Below, in pieces: positions 17,624 through 30,600 of a DNA stretch of 64,000 nucleotides. The position numbers and the translations under genes were made by a program. Where the stretch lies: positions 16,864,001-16,928,000 of the forward strand of contig NC_088319.1 of assembly GCF_910592395.1 (NCBI RefSeq), in the 5' to 3' direction. This stretch comes from Lineus longissimus. Its lineage: Eukaryota; Nemertea; Pilidiophora; Heteronemertea; Lineidae. Position 1 is the first letter of the stretch, and each line of letters begins with the position of its first letter. Under the pieces are notes generated by a model, which saw nothing but the letters and a program-made list of their open reading frames with translations, ran no database searches and had not been told where the DNA came from.

Positions 17624-19786
17624 GACTTGCCAAATATACCCGGCCAATATTTTATATCCTACGACACTGCTTTTAAGAGACATCGGTAGATTGCAGATCA
17701 GTAGGCCCGACATGCCCGGGTTTGTACTCTACCAGCCAAGGCAAATTCCTATCAGAATCGTATGTAATGCGAACATCGTAAATCATCGTTGAGCAAATGT
17801 CAGTCTCACTGACGGAAATCTGTCGCTTTGCCGTTGGCTATGAGCAAGATGTGTGAATGGAAGAGCAAGCACGGTCCGTAAACTTTGCATTTATCACTTG
17901 GTAAGAAAACATAGAAACCAGTTACATTCAGTTGCATGTCAACAGAAAGTAAAATTCATCCTCGACTTGACCACGCTTGATTAGAGTGAAATAGAAATGA
18001 AGGTATCGCCAAAGGCGCTGCGGGATTCGTGAATAAAAGTCACAGCCTAAACCAAGCAGAAACTACGTTTGATAACTATACCTGGTTATTAAGGAAATAC
18101 CTTGGTATTGTTGGTTCAAAAGGCATGGCCTTAATGATGATGTGAAAACCTCGCCTAGTAACGCTCCAAGACCTAGAACTCTTTTGGGGGCTTCGCTCAC
18201 CCGAGGCCCGTGCCCTCAGGGTAAACCAGTTTGTTTAGGATACTCCTGGTAACCCACCGTGTTTTTATAGCAGTGTTTTGACTAGGCTTACTAATGTTAT
18301 TCTCGTGAAATATGGTCGGATTTGATTTGTTTTTACCATATCGTTCGTAAGGTTAAGGCTACCGAGAAATATCACACAGAGAATGCTAATCATTTGTGTT
18401 TATAAGAGTTATCCTAACTACTCTTAATCAGATCAGAGGTCATTACATGTAGAGTTTAACAAAGAAAGTGCCAAGGGTTGTTAACCTAGGTGAAATGAGA
18501 CTTCCAAAATCAGTTAAGACAAGAGATTTGGGTTTAGGGTAAGGTGGGTATGATCAGTTGTTATAGTACATGCATTATTGTGATAACAATCCACCTCTAA
18601 GTGTAATCAATATGATAGGATCTCGCCTTGTTTTTACCATATCGTTCGGAATCTTCCGATTCTTTCTTGACGAGGGAGGAATTATAGCACCATGTGAAAC
18701 AGGTGGCAAGGTTTTTATTGCCGTGGTGACACCATACCACCGACATGACCGATATCAGGCGGAACAACTGTCATAAATCAGCCAAGAACCATTGGTCTGT
18801 TTCCCACAGGGAGTCAAGTTTTTATTCTCGAACTGAGCCTTTTGGGTGTCGTGATATCGAAATATCACTGGCAAAAGCCACTAAAGTAAAAGTATGTAAA
18901 ATACGTGACAAAATAAGACTTGGTGAAATACTCAAGTCTCCTTGAAACATGATTATCAATTCAAAGTAAGAGATCCTATCATTAAAACCCATTAGCTTCG
19001 GCCTTTGTCGGTCTGCTGATTGTCCCCCTACTCGTCAGTTAATTCATACAGATTTACCTAAACCATCCTAATATTGCCTCATGACGGCATTTTTAGATAA
19101 AATTTCTTTGAAAGCTTGCGTTGAACCAGTTTATCAAAAGACCCGAAACGATTTACTAACACGTCCAAAACAGGATTCCAAACGCTCCCGCGGCTTTGTC
19201 AACATGCGTTCCGTTACGCATGTTCTAGATAAGAGGAAAATTGCCCTGCACTTTCTAATTTGATTAAAATATTTACCGTGATTTATATCTTATTAGAGAT
19301 GGCGTGTGATAGTATTTCTAGGTTACGTAACATCTCTTGTTAGAGAGTTATCACCAGACACCCCGTGTCACAACATCGCCGAAACTGGTGTTTTGGCGCT
19401 GGCGCTTCAGTGCGGTTTCAGTTACTGGGGGATACATTTTGTTGACTTTGACACAAGCTTTCACTCAGGCACCAAGAGTCAAATCCATCTCATCATGACA
19501 GAAATTCGCTGCGTAATCTCCACAAATCTGCTCATAATGCCCAGTCATCAGTTGTAAACTTGTGTTGACACCAACTCGAAGAAAAGATTAGAGGTATATA
19601 ATCCAATTTGGCGCAGTTAAACCCATTGTGACGTTTAATCAACCCTAACAATTGACCAGCGACTCATCAGACGAGGCAGCCAACGACTGGCCAGCCATAA
19701 AGATGTCGATTTCCCCGCAGCGGCACCTCATGACATAATAACATTACGTTGTCTGCCCTTACCTCGCAGTGAAAAGAATTCTAGCC
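17624..19786. other. Non-coding stretch with a dispersed 19-base repeat
   Basis: No gene recognised. The string GTTTTTACCATATCGTTCG occurs at about 18329 and again at about 18630, with weaker similarity upstream of each copy, so part of this region is an old local duplication. Confidence 0.35.
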
Positions 19787-20062
19787 TCATACACAGTCTA
19801 TTGTCTTTAACCAAAGCCCGCTCCCACCTCGGCCTAAATCCCCATTGTTCTACTGTCTTATCAAAGGGTTGTCGGCAAGGTCGGATCAAATCTTGATACC
19901 ATTGACCAACGAAACAGTCTATGGGGGTCATACACAGTCTATTGTCTTTAACCAAAGCCCGCTCGCACCTCTACCTAAATCCCCATTGTTCTACTGTCTT
20001 ATCAAAGGGTTATCGGATCAAATATGGATACCATTGACCAACGAAACAGTCTATGGGGGTCA
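19787..20062 (+). repeat. Direct tandem duplication, about 141-bp unit
   Basis: Unit 1 is 19787-19927 and unit 2 is 19928-20062. Both begin TCATACACAGTCTATTG and end ACAGTCTATGGGGGTC. They are nearly identical except for a few substitutions and a short deletion in unit 2. No coding potential is recognised. Confidence 0.9.
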
Positions 20063-22007
20063 GTAGGCCTGAACGACAAGGGCAAACACACGCAATGTGC
20101 TCCAACGCTTGCAGGTTTCATGGTTACGGACAGCTTTGGCAGTGCTACGACACAATGTTCGCTGGCAACATTTGATTCGTTCCTTGTCGCATTTTCCGGG
20201 CGCTCACGCTGATTATAAGGTGTCAGGCATAAAATACGACCCTAGCATTTTTCATCCCGGGTACTGTTCGCCAGTCAGTTGAGTTTTGGGTTTGATTGTG
20301 GAAAGGTTTTGAGATAACATCGAAACAGGTCACAAGGAAACGATCATCAAACGGAGAAACAGCCCGACAGAACCGCCATGAAAGGCGTCGAATATCACAT
20401 CAAATGTGTCAAGACCTTTTTTCCGGGGTCGGGCCGCCCATGGAATTGATTGGAGCTGGAACGGCTGTGCGTATCTAGTTGAAATGACCCATAATGACGT
20501 GCGTAGGTGGACGTGATTTTGAGTTTTTTGACAGCAACATTTATAAATTTGAGTAATCGGTTAAAATTGGTCAGAATAGCAAAACTTTTTTGTTTGAGTG
20601 ATGAGTTTTTAAAACTTTAGTCACCAATGCAGTGATTTCAAGGCCCCCGAATGAAAGGACTGCTCATTTGCTTAATTCTTTAATACGCAATTAGTTGCTC
20701 AATCATGACAGGCTATAATAATGGTGTCACCACAAGGAAGGCAGATGAGCAAGGATTCGGAGGACTGTTTTCACTCCATGATGTGAGAGAGAAAGTTAGA
20801 GTGTCTTCGGCTGAACAGCCGACCCAGACATGGTCGCACCCTTGCCTCCGCCCTTCAGAGACACCCAAAGACCTACGTTAGACAAACGCGTCGTTGTCGG
20901 CCCCTGCGAGTATCCTCCACTGATTTTTATGATCCTGATATTCATAAAGTATTGATAATCACCTATAAATCCATCTCATAGATTATGATAATCGTTTAAG
21001 GACCCACCGGGGAATTACCATGCGGGGTCAGTCTATTTCACGCGCTTGCCACCACCAACTCGGCGGAGGCTTGGGTGTGCCGTGACTTCTTTCACAATAC
21101 TCAGAACCTTCTGCCAAGATTTCAGGAAGGTCAAAACCTTTATCTTGTTAATGAAAATATGAACGATTAACCACGCTTCAGGCGGGGTAGTTTTGAATAA
21201 TGCTGCCTCTTCTAAACGGCATTATGTCGCGTAAAGGTGTGACCCGCATCGGGCCAGAGTTGTGCTAGAAGTGCCATGACCACCCGAAAATCTGTCGGCG
21301 TTCGTTTATTATCATGTAATGGTTGCCCCTATCAAATAAATCTGGTGAAAGGCACGAACAGTTATTTGTTATCAAATTTAATTGTGTAGATTGCTATATT
21401 GAATATTGTATAGATTGATGCTGTATTCATATATCGTTCAAAACGAAAACTGTAGTAATTTGATCTGATATGTCATAACCAATAGAAACGTCGCTCATTT
21501 TGCGTTTACTTATTCAAAAACACCTGGTTTTGACATTGGTTTGTATAAACATCAGTCAGTTAATCATTATCTACAGCGCTAATTTTCTCATTAATTTTGC
21601 CATGGGTGGGAATGTGCCGGGTAAATTCCGACGGCAATGTAACGAGGTGAGCGGTATCTCAACACCTGCGAATGATACCATGATACCAAGAGTACTGGCG
21701 AGTTTAGACGACAGTTCAGTGGCTTCCGAGCATGCGCATTCCACTGCCCAGCATCACGGCCACATATTCTCCATCGCGTTTAAGGGAATAACAACCATTT
21801 GGACATTACTTCAGTTGTATAAGGTAGGATACGTGACTTCTTTTTTGTTGTGGAGGAGAGGTGTCCATTGTATAACGTCCCATTCAGTCATCTAGTATCG
21901 TGAATGAACAAACCAGTCGACTCAAGATGAAAACGTGGAAAGTTAAAAATACTGCACATGCCTTGCCTTCTGTTTAGACAACTCATTTCCAAACAATACC
22001 TCGTGCA
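20063..22007. other. Intergenic stretch upstream of the LRR gene
   Basis: No confirmed gene. An open stretch from an ATG at 21602 to a donor-like GTAGGA at 21824 encodes about 74 residues with no known motif; it may be chance or an upstream exon. Confidence 0.3.
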
Positions 22008-23285
22008 ATGATTTCTATAACCATTTACGCCATCTTCTTTACATCAATATGGCGGATAGCGCAAGCGCGTTGCGCATTGATCGAACTAACGCCCTGCACA
22101 TGTGCAGAGACAGCATTCGGCCACTTCATTAAGTGTTCAAATCGTGGACTAACTTCGGTACCAGATTGGAAAAAACCCGTCTACAATATGACGTCACCTA
22201 AACGCAGTAATGTCATCAAAGAACTCAATTTGAGTAGGAACTATATTCGTGTGATTCCGCAAGAATGGCTCGCAAGGTTCAATGTCAAAGTGGCCATTCT
22301 TGATTACAATCCCCTTCGAAATTTGAACAGTCGGTCATTCGATGGGGCGGTTTCATTGGTACGTCTCCATTTGAACCACTGCAACCTTTCAGTAGTGCCA
22401 CCTATTTTGAAAGAGCTACAGCAGTTGCGCTCTCTTTACCTTGCTGGAAACCGAATTGGTTTCATTGCAATCAATACATTTTCATTTGCCACGGGATTAC
22501 TAGTGTTAGACCTCAGTGGAAATCCGTTGGTTTTTACACTGGACATGTTTGTGGGATTGACAAATCTGAATACTCTCTACATCGCGGAGGTAGGAGTCAC
22601 AGAAGTACCACGTGACGAACTGTCGTCGTTGCGCAAACTCAGGAACCTACTATTGGACCGAAACAACATCAAGGTACTGAAAGCGACGTCTTTCATTGGC
22701 CTGCCAAAATTGGCGAACCAGTTTTTCAGCTTCGAGAAAAACGGTTTGACGAACATTTCCGCCGACTCCTTCCAGAAACAGCCGAAGCCTTTCAGTTTGA
22801 AACTTGATTCAAATTTGATTGGTTCGTTGGATTTTCTTGGAGCAGACGGATCGCCTTGTGCTTTTGAAGGATCTGATATATCGCTCGTCGACAATCCAAT
22901 TCACTGTGATTGTGATGTGTATGATCAACTAAAGTATCAGGTGGTCACAGTTCTGGGGAGCTGCGCCACACCACAGAAGTACCAAGGTTCGAATCTTCAT
23001 TACGTACCGGGTTTGGAACACACGCCCTTCAGTGGAAACCCATTTTTAAGTGCGGCAGGTGGGGAGTGCAAGGACGCGATGCCAGGTCAAAGGTTTGATT
23101 GTAAATGCGACTCCTGGCGGAAGAAGGAGGAGTATCAATCTCGGAAGGGAAAATGTCCGATTTCCAACGTTGGAAGTATAATTTCAATCGGAATCAAATA
23201 CAGGGCATTTGTAATCATATCTTGCATATTTGGATTGTCCCACGTCATTGCAGGACTTCACCTTTTTCAAGTTGTTGTCTGGTAA
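22008..23285 (+). CDS. Leucine-rich-repeat extracellular protein with C-terminal hydrophobic anchor
   Basis: A single-exon 425-residue protein. Seen: a signal peptide (residues 1 to about 20); an LRRNT cap with Cys pattern CALIELTPCTC...C (about 21-43); about nine LRRs with LxxLxLxxNxL cores such as LRSLYLAGNRI, LVLDLSGNPL and LRNLLLDRNNI; an LRRCT-like cap beginning NPIHCDCDVYDQL (about 297 on) with six or more cysteines; and a terminal hydrophobic stretch that ends at the stop codon. The last feature fits a GPI-attachment signal or a tail anchor with no cytoplasmic domain. There is no TIR domain, so it is not a Toll receptor. Such proteins act in adhesion, neuronal wiring or recognition; the partner is unknown. 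The start ATG at 22008 directly precedes the signal peptide. Confidence 0.88.
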   Translation: MISITIYAIFFTSIWRIAQARCALIELTPCTCAETAFGHFIKCSNRGLTSVPDWKKPVYNMTSPKRSNVIKELNLSRNYIRVIPQEWLARFNVKVAILDYNPLRNLNSRSFDGAVSLVRLHLNHCNLSVVPPILKELQQLRSLYLAGNRIGFIAINTFSFATGLLVLDLSGNPLVFTLDMFVGLTNLNTLYIAEVGVTEVPRDELSSLRKLRNLLLDRNNIKVLKATSFIGLPKLANQFFSFEKNGLTNISADSFQKQPKPFSLKLDSNLIGSLDFLGADGSPCAFEGSDISLVDNPIHCDCDVYDQLKYQVVTVLGSCATPQKYQGSNLHYVPGLEHTPFSGNPFLSAAGGECKDAMPGQRFDCKCDSWRKKEEYQSRKGKCPISNVGSIISIGIKYRAFVIISCIFGLSHVIAGLHLFQVVVW

Positions 23286-24339
23286 TTAAATCTTTCAACC
23301 CACAAGTGAGGTCGGCACCTTCCGCTACCCATCAACAGGGCTAGTAGCGATGTAGCGGATGTAGCGAACGCAGCACTGAAAAGGATAAACAGTGAATTGA
23401 ATACAATGTGGGATGATTTCTTATTGGCATCCCTGTGACATTCTCTATTTGGCAGAAGACACAGTGTAGTGCACACACGTTTTAGATTCGTTTCCGTCTT
23501 GGCCCGATCGTCTAAAAAGAGAGCAGCACGATGGATGAGACGAAAAAAAACGTTTCAGGCATTCACGATCCCTCGTGCTGCCCCCTTGTGAGAAGATCAC
23601 GTACCAACATATTGCTCATGCTCGAAAACAACCACTGCTGGTTTAAGACAGTTCCCTGCGATTAGTGTCGTGCGCATCCCGAAGAGGACGTCACCAGAAT
23701 ATTAATAGGGACAATCGCAGTATGAGGAGCCTCTTCAGAATTAGTGTGTGTTCGTGACTGGTCACAGATCAAATGCTGCCGGACAAGGATGATTTAGGAT
23801 GAGTGACACGAGTGCGAACCTATTGATTCCCGTTCCAATTGATCTGATTTCACCTTCGGGTCATTTGATAAACAGTGGAAAGTCGACGTCTCATACTTTA
23901 TAATCTTATCTGCTACATGATTACGTGAAACATGCCTTCATTGGTTCTTATATCACCTTAATTATTTACAGGTGATAAAATACAAGTTATCGTTTTGAAA
24001 TAGTGTTGGTCTTCGTAATTTGTATATACGTAAAAAACTATGAGTCAAGCTTGTACGATAAGCTTGAATAATAAGTAACGAATGAAACATGACCCTGTGC
24101 CCTTGTGCATAATAGTCAACCGCAGATGGCCAATTCAACCCTCTGCTCCTGCCAATAGGCCTCCTTTAAGCGTACCTTGATGACCCTGCGGTTCTCAGTT
24201 TTGAGGTTCATGGAAATCGTCTGAATAGTCGGGTTTTCAGCGCGCTATTTCCATTCTCAGTTCACGCGGAACATTGTCCTCACCGTCTTTGTTGTGACCC
24301 TGAAAACAGTGGGGATGCTGTCAAAACCACTGATGTTAG

Positions 24340-24495
24340 CCCGACCGACAGGTCGTATCACCCCGCCCGTCACCAAACCTGTCACTCGTGGTCGCGCAAG
24401 AGATGACGCGACCTCGCCCGCAGCCAGTGCCGTGGTAACGCCGTGCTTGCGAAGCGCGCTGAGCATAGCGCGTACAATATTTGTAGATAACAGGC
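24340..24495 (+). promoter_or_regulatory. CpG-rich patch upstream of alkaline phosphatase
   Basis: A GC- and CpG-rich block about 110-270 bases before the alkaline phosphatase start codon, in otherwise AT-rich DNA. It could be promoter or 5' UTR. The open frames on both strands here are explained by composition. Inference from position and base content only. Confidence 0.3.
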
Positions 24496-24608
24496 GCGAG
24501 GTTAGATAAGTGTGAAAATCTGTCATTTTAAGCGGGATACATTTCGAGCTCAGCTGGCTTGGGCTAAACGTGTTTTATCAATTTTGCTGTAGATTTTCGA
24601 TTCTTGTC

Positions 24609-27600
24609 ATGAATTCTACCTCATGTGTCTCACGGATGGCTTTCCTGGTGTTATTGGCGTGTCAAGTTGTAGTTTTTGGACGAAAACTTGAACGTAAGTG
24701 GAAGATAACATTTTCTGATTTCTCCCAAATTAGGGCCTAACAATGTCTTCCCAACAGCGTGTCAATGAAACATTGTATATGACAATGATTGGTGATAAAG
24801 ATACAAACATGTGTGACAATAGTGTGTCTTTTAGTCATTAAAGGTGGCCCACTACTCCAATCATAGATGTTTTATCCGCATGGTTTGGGGCTCTAAGGGT
24901 AAGGCGCGCATTAGATTTCTTTAAAAATTATATAGGCTATACTAAAAGTTTATTGATGCATAATGACACCAATCAAAATCCGACATTTATCGCTGGACCT
25001 TGATAAGAAAATAACGTGTAGGCCTATGTATATCATTTAGCATGTTCACACAAGATTAGCGAAGTTGAGATCCCGATACCGTTTACTCTCTCACGCCAGA
25101 GATATGGTTTATTTAGTTAAGTAATTTAGCGATTGTAATGTTAGTAGGAGCAAACTAGAGACTCCGAAGGAATTCTACGCTGTCGACGAAAAGCGTCCTA
25201 TATCTATCACTTGAGCGTACCGGGAATCGAACCCGGGACATCAGAGGAGACAGGCGCTGAAATTCCCTCTGCGCTACTCCACAGATAAATATTGTAATGC
25301 CAACAATGTCAAGAATTTATAAATCCACATGCAATCGTATAGGCATATCAATGCAGGTTAACGTTATGTATGACAGCTTCTCTCTCGGTCACCGTATGTC
25401 ACAATCACATCTTATGGCTTCAATGCCAATGGAATAAACGACACGTTTTCATCACTACGATATCGATCAATAAAGCTGGAATCGATCCGTTTGTTGTTAA
25501 TAGAGAGTTTTCGCTATCCCGTTCCGCCGAGAAATTCACCGGGAATCGGGGATTATGCGTATGACGTCATCAATTTTCGGGGAGTTTTCCCCGTTCTCGA
25601 AATCGGAATTCGTCATTCAGGCTTTGGTTCCCGCTTGCTCATCCCGAGAACTGATCAAGATCAATTGAGATACAATTGCAGCAAATATGGCAAATATGTG
25701 GGATACACTTGCGGTAAGGCAACCCTTTTATACACAAAAAATCATCAGGCAACTATACAATTGTTTGAAAAGTCGATAAAAGTTGAGGATAGCCGAGATT
25801 GAGCCAGCGGACGGCACCACCCAAAGCGAGCTCACGTACACACGTACACTGCATGCATGCGAAATTTTGCAAGACACTGAGCATCGCTGAGTTTGTCTAG
25901 GTTAAAACGAGGCCAGTTTGGGTTATAAGTACTCTCTCTCCTTTCGTAAGCCAAATGGTCCATCGCAAACTGTAATAAATCGTCATCTTCATGCTCAATT
26001 GCAATGTTGATCAAATTGCGCGCCATGATTATCGTTTCCATGACAGCGAACAGTGCAGCCATCTATTGACGCATATCGGATGTCGGACGGGAATGCGAAA
26101 CCGTTTTTTACGTTTCCGAGAACGGGAACGGGAACGAGAACCGTTCTCGGCGGATTGGTTCCCGGACGGGATAGCGAAAACTCTCTAATATTGCAGGCCT
26201 ACGTGAACCAAAATCAATCAAATAGAACTTGTATGCAAGCACTCGCTATCAATCGGCAGCCCTCGCCCGACAATGTCCGATTAATTTTCAAGTATATTTT
26301 AATGTTGAGCTATATGTTACACCTGCAACTATACTTAATCATACATTGGCATATATCTCAATGATTTCGTGTGTAAACGTGTGGCCATGCAATTTCATAA
26401 ACTTGATTAATGAAATTTAAAATATGTAAAGGCACGTCGTTAAGGGTTCACCCCTCCACTCATGTAAAGAGATACCTTACACTTGAAATAAACAGGTGGC
26501 TGAACATGTGTAGCGAAAACATGTTGCTGTTGGGCACACACTGAAAAACGTGTGTGTCATAATGCAGGCCTACACATTTTGAAGCACATGTTAAAAACAA
26601 TTACTTTTTTAGCAAAGGCAAAATGGTTAGCCAGCGGTCAGGACGAGCTCATAAAATCATTGAAAATTGCTGAGAACTATGGTGTAGCTAAGAACGTCAT
26701 CATGTTTCTTGGGGACGGGATGGGCGTCTCCACCGTCACTGCCATGCGGATCTACAAGGGACAAAAGGAAGGCAAGCAAGGAGAGGAGACACAGCTCAAC
26801 TTTGAGAAGTTCCCGTCCGTAGCCTTGTCAAAGGTAAGTTTTGGCTTATCAACTTTGAAGTCATGAAGCCTTGAGAGTTACTGATCAGAGTAGCAGATTG
26901 ACGTCTTGAGCCAAAGATAAAATGGGGTACTGAAATTTTTCGTCTACGATCTTGTTTAGAGGCGGTTTCTAGGTCAGGGGCAGGAGTTTCGTGTCCTTAA
27001 TTTTTAAAAACCGGGCATCTACATAACCACAAGGTGACTAAGTATTGTTACCTGCTATTTGCAAATTGTTTAATGTGGTGAAAATCTGCATAATTCAACA
27101 GTCATTCTATTTAAATGATGATAGTTATTGTCCATTGTTCAATGACGAAATTAAACCACCAACTAACCATGTTACCATAATTGAGTGCGATCATCATCGA
27201 ACGTTATTGTAGCGTCCCACGTCCTAAACCAGATATAATGACAAAGTAGCCGGCACATCCTATCAAACTGCTCCTAGCTCTAAGGAATGATTTTACATGT
27301 AGGTTCGGCCACCTAGGAGACAATTGATGAACCAAAAAACTGCTCGCAGTGCACATTCCCGGTCTCTCAGAAACTTGTCTGGAAAAGAGTTCCCCCGAAA
27401 AGTCAAAGGGCAACTCATGGGGGCTTTATCCGTGTTCTGCGCATTTCCAGACATACAACACAGACAGGCAGGTAGCCGACTCGGCTGGGACGGCAACAGC
27501 CTACCTATGCGGCGCTAAGAGCAGGTATGGGATCATAGCCTACGACGATACGGTCACTGTTGGAGACTGTGCCTCGGCAAGGGAGGATGCGGAGGTCTCG

Positions 27601-30600
27601 TCGATTTTGGAATGGTCTGCTGCGAAAGGTTAGTCGACGGAAATTTACCTCCATTTCTTTGACATTGCTTCATGATACCTCCTCCAGGTGTAGAAGTCAG
27701 AGGTTTACCAATATATATGCATTCTTTCAGGCAAATCAACTGGAGTGGTTTCAACAGCCCGGATAACGCACGCTTCCCCAGCCGCTGCATACGCCAAGTC
27801 CTCTCACCGGAACTGGGAAGACGACGCCCAACTACCCGCCTCTGCGAAAGGGAAGTGTAAGGATATCGCCGCCCAACTGATTGAGAGGGGCAAGGATATA
27901 TCGGTACGTTGAGAATATGACACTCCCTGCATTTGCCAGCGTATCTTCTGTATAGAAGCCATTTTCGTGGTGTGTCTCAGATGTCTGATTGGGCATGACC
28001 AGAGTAACACGTCTTATGCATCTGTTTGTAGGTCATCCTTGGGGGAGGAAGGGCGCAGATGATGCCAAAAACTACTTCTGATCCAGAATATACTAGCAAG
28101 AAAGGCAACAGACTAGATGGTAGAGATCTTATTGAGGTAAGTCACAGTGATATCTCCTCGCGCGTGATGTTCCACCACAATCAAAAGTGGAAAACATTTA
28201 ATGAAGCGGAGTGTATGTGTACCCGTTCAGGCCGTGTGAAGTAAACTCAGCTGCCGCAACTTTACTTTCCGACCATCCTTGAAAATTTGTTGACCTGTGT
28301 GCAATGCATGTCCTGCCTTGGGTTCGACGACCAAGGGACCAGTCTCGATCTCCGTCCCGTGGTAAAAGTCCACCTCGTCCAAGTACATTGTATATCTGAC
28401 GACACTGGTTCTCTCGGAACAGTGCAATCTAATGGATTTGATCTTTTTGGGTGCGGAGGGGGTTCGCCAAAGGATGAGAGGTTGCATTTCCTTTTGTGAA
28501 CCATTGCTTGGACTACTTCTTTCTTTCTTATCTAACTTCTACCTCTGTTCTTCTTACCATATTTTTGAACAACGGAAACGTGGATGGGGACATAATATAA
28601 GCCTTCTGTTTCATGTTTCCGACAGGAATGGAAAAAGGATAAAAGCACCCGTGGCAAAGAGGCAAAGTACGTGTGGAATATAGAGGATTTTGATAAGGTG
28701 GATCCGAAGAAGACAGACTTTCTGATGGGTAAGCTCGTTGAATACCATTCTCGCATTACAGGGTCATCCATAAGGTCATCTTGCACGTAAATGAAGTTAT
28801 GTTGAAGATGTTGGTGACCGATTTCCATCGTTCTTGAGTGTAAATTGAGCTGCAGGGCACACCGGCGAACGATGATTTCTAAAAGGGTTCATGACCATGA
28901 AGACATAGCTCGCCGGCGTGTCCGCATACCGTGTAGCTCTTTGCAAACTCCGCTAGAAAGTGTCAGTCTGTCGGCAGTCAAGCTACATTCCCGTGGTAAG
29001 AATTGCCTTAAAATGGCTCACGAGAAGGCACGCAAGGACACATGTGATACATTTAGAGTTGCAGACTGATGAGTAGAGTATGAAATAGGTCAGATGTTTA
29101 ACTTGGTAACGTAGTCGCGTAGGAATATGATTTACCCGTTCAGTTATTCAACTTTCAGGTCTGTTTGAGCCGTCTCACATGCAGTACGAACTGGATCGTG
29201 TCAACGGTGGGAATAAAGAGCCCAGTCTGGCCGAGCTGACGAGTAAAGCCATCAAAATGCTGCAAAAGAATGACAAGGGGTATTTCTTGTTCGTCGAAGG
29301 TGCGTTTGGTGATACGTGATTGTACATAAGGGAGACGTAAATGGTTGGTTTCGGATCATGACAGACAGAATGGGTGTCAATGTGTAGAATAGCTCCTCTC
29401 ATTTTTACAGTGGAAAGACACTGGTTTCTCATGCATGTACAACAAAGAATACATGACAAGAACCTTACGACACTACGTAACCATGCAACTTCATATACAT
29501 TGGATTTGACATTGATAAAAAAACTTAGGCATCCATAGGCTTCTGGTCAGCGGGATTACCACTCCGAGTCAGCGGAAGAATTTTGTCACTAGAAACGAAA
29601 TATTAGGTTGAAATGTGCTCCATGGTACTGATGGTCCATCCCGAGGAAGTCAGGAGTTGATGCTCTCTTCTACTACAGCCTGCACACAGATGTTTGGGCA
29701 AACTTTCCCTGGTTCTCACAGGATGCTGGAAATCAGGATGAATACCTGCTTGAAATGTTAAATTATCTCTTTTTTCTAGGTGGTAGGATTGACCACGCTC
29801 ACCACGAAGGCATTGCCCGATACGCGATAGAGGACGGTATAGCCTTCGAGGCGGCAGTCCAGGCAGCCATCGACCTGACTGATATGAGGGACACACTGAT
29901 CGTTGTCACTGCTGACCACTCGCATACGATGGTCCTCTCTGGATACCCGAGTCGGGGTCACCCGTTATTCGGTAAGCCATTCCTTCATGTGGTTTCCAAA
30001 CAGGTTGTGCCCCTAATGCCTTTCCAACATTTCCTTTGTGGACTAACAATCTATCGGTTGGCGATGGAGTGGGGAAAACACAACTTGACAAGATTCATTC
30101 CTGGCGGGGAGCTCTCCTGTGCTTATGGATATCGCCATTTATTTGCCTTGCGTCAGCGAAAGCAAATGCAACCCTTTCCACATACATGTAGTTCGGATTC
30201 GAGATACTTGTAGCGTCATGTTTGTTGAACCATGTTGATGACCTCTGGCCACAAATAGGCCCAGGTCCCGTTGTTGTCCCCCTCAGCCTGCGGGATACTA
30301 AGCTGACAGCTGTCAAATACTTATTTCTTTTATCAAAATATTTCACACGAAACTTAATCATATTTTTCAGATATAACTGACTACGCGAATGGGACCGACG
30401 GCATGCCCTTTACATCTGTCCTATATGGGAATGGTCCTGGTTACGAGATTACACCGGCAGGCAGGGCTAACCTCACAGACAAAGACACCGGTAAAGATTT
30501 TTAAGGAGGACTTTAAGGAGCCAAACTCCTTCTAGCCTTGTTGCGGGGCCTCATAGGGAGTATGATCCCAATCATCCTGACTCTCATGGTTTTATATCAT

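Noticed and set aside
21602-21823. Possible 74-residue exon (ATG, donor-like GTAGGA) upstream of the LRR gene
   Set aside because: The residues match no family I recognise and the LRR gene has its own complete signal peptide start, so there is no partner exon. Left as unproven.
24257-24526. Overlapping open frames on both strands upstream of alkaline phosphatase
   Set aside because: Explained by CpG-rich composition that removes stop codons on both strands; no motif.
25205-25285. Minus-strand tRNA gene
   Set aside because: The internal promoter boxes are good but the acceptor stem cannot pair, so it is a SINE head and not a tRNA.
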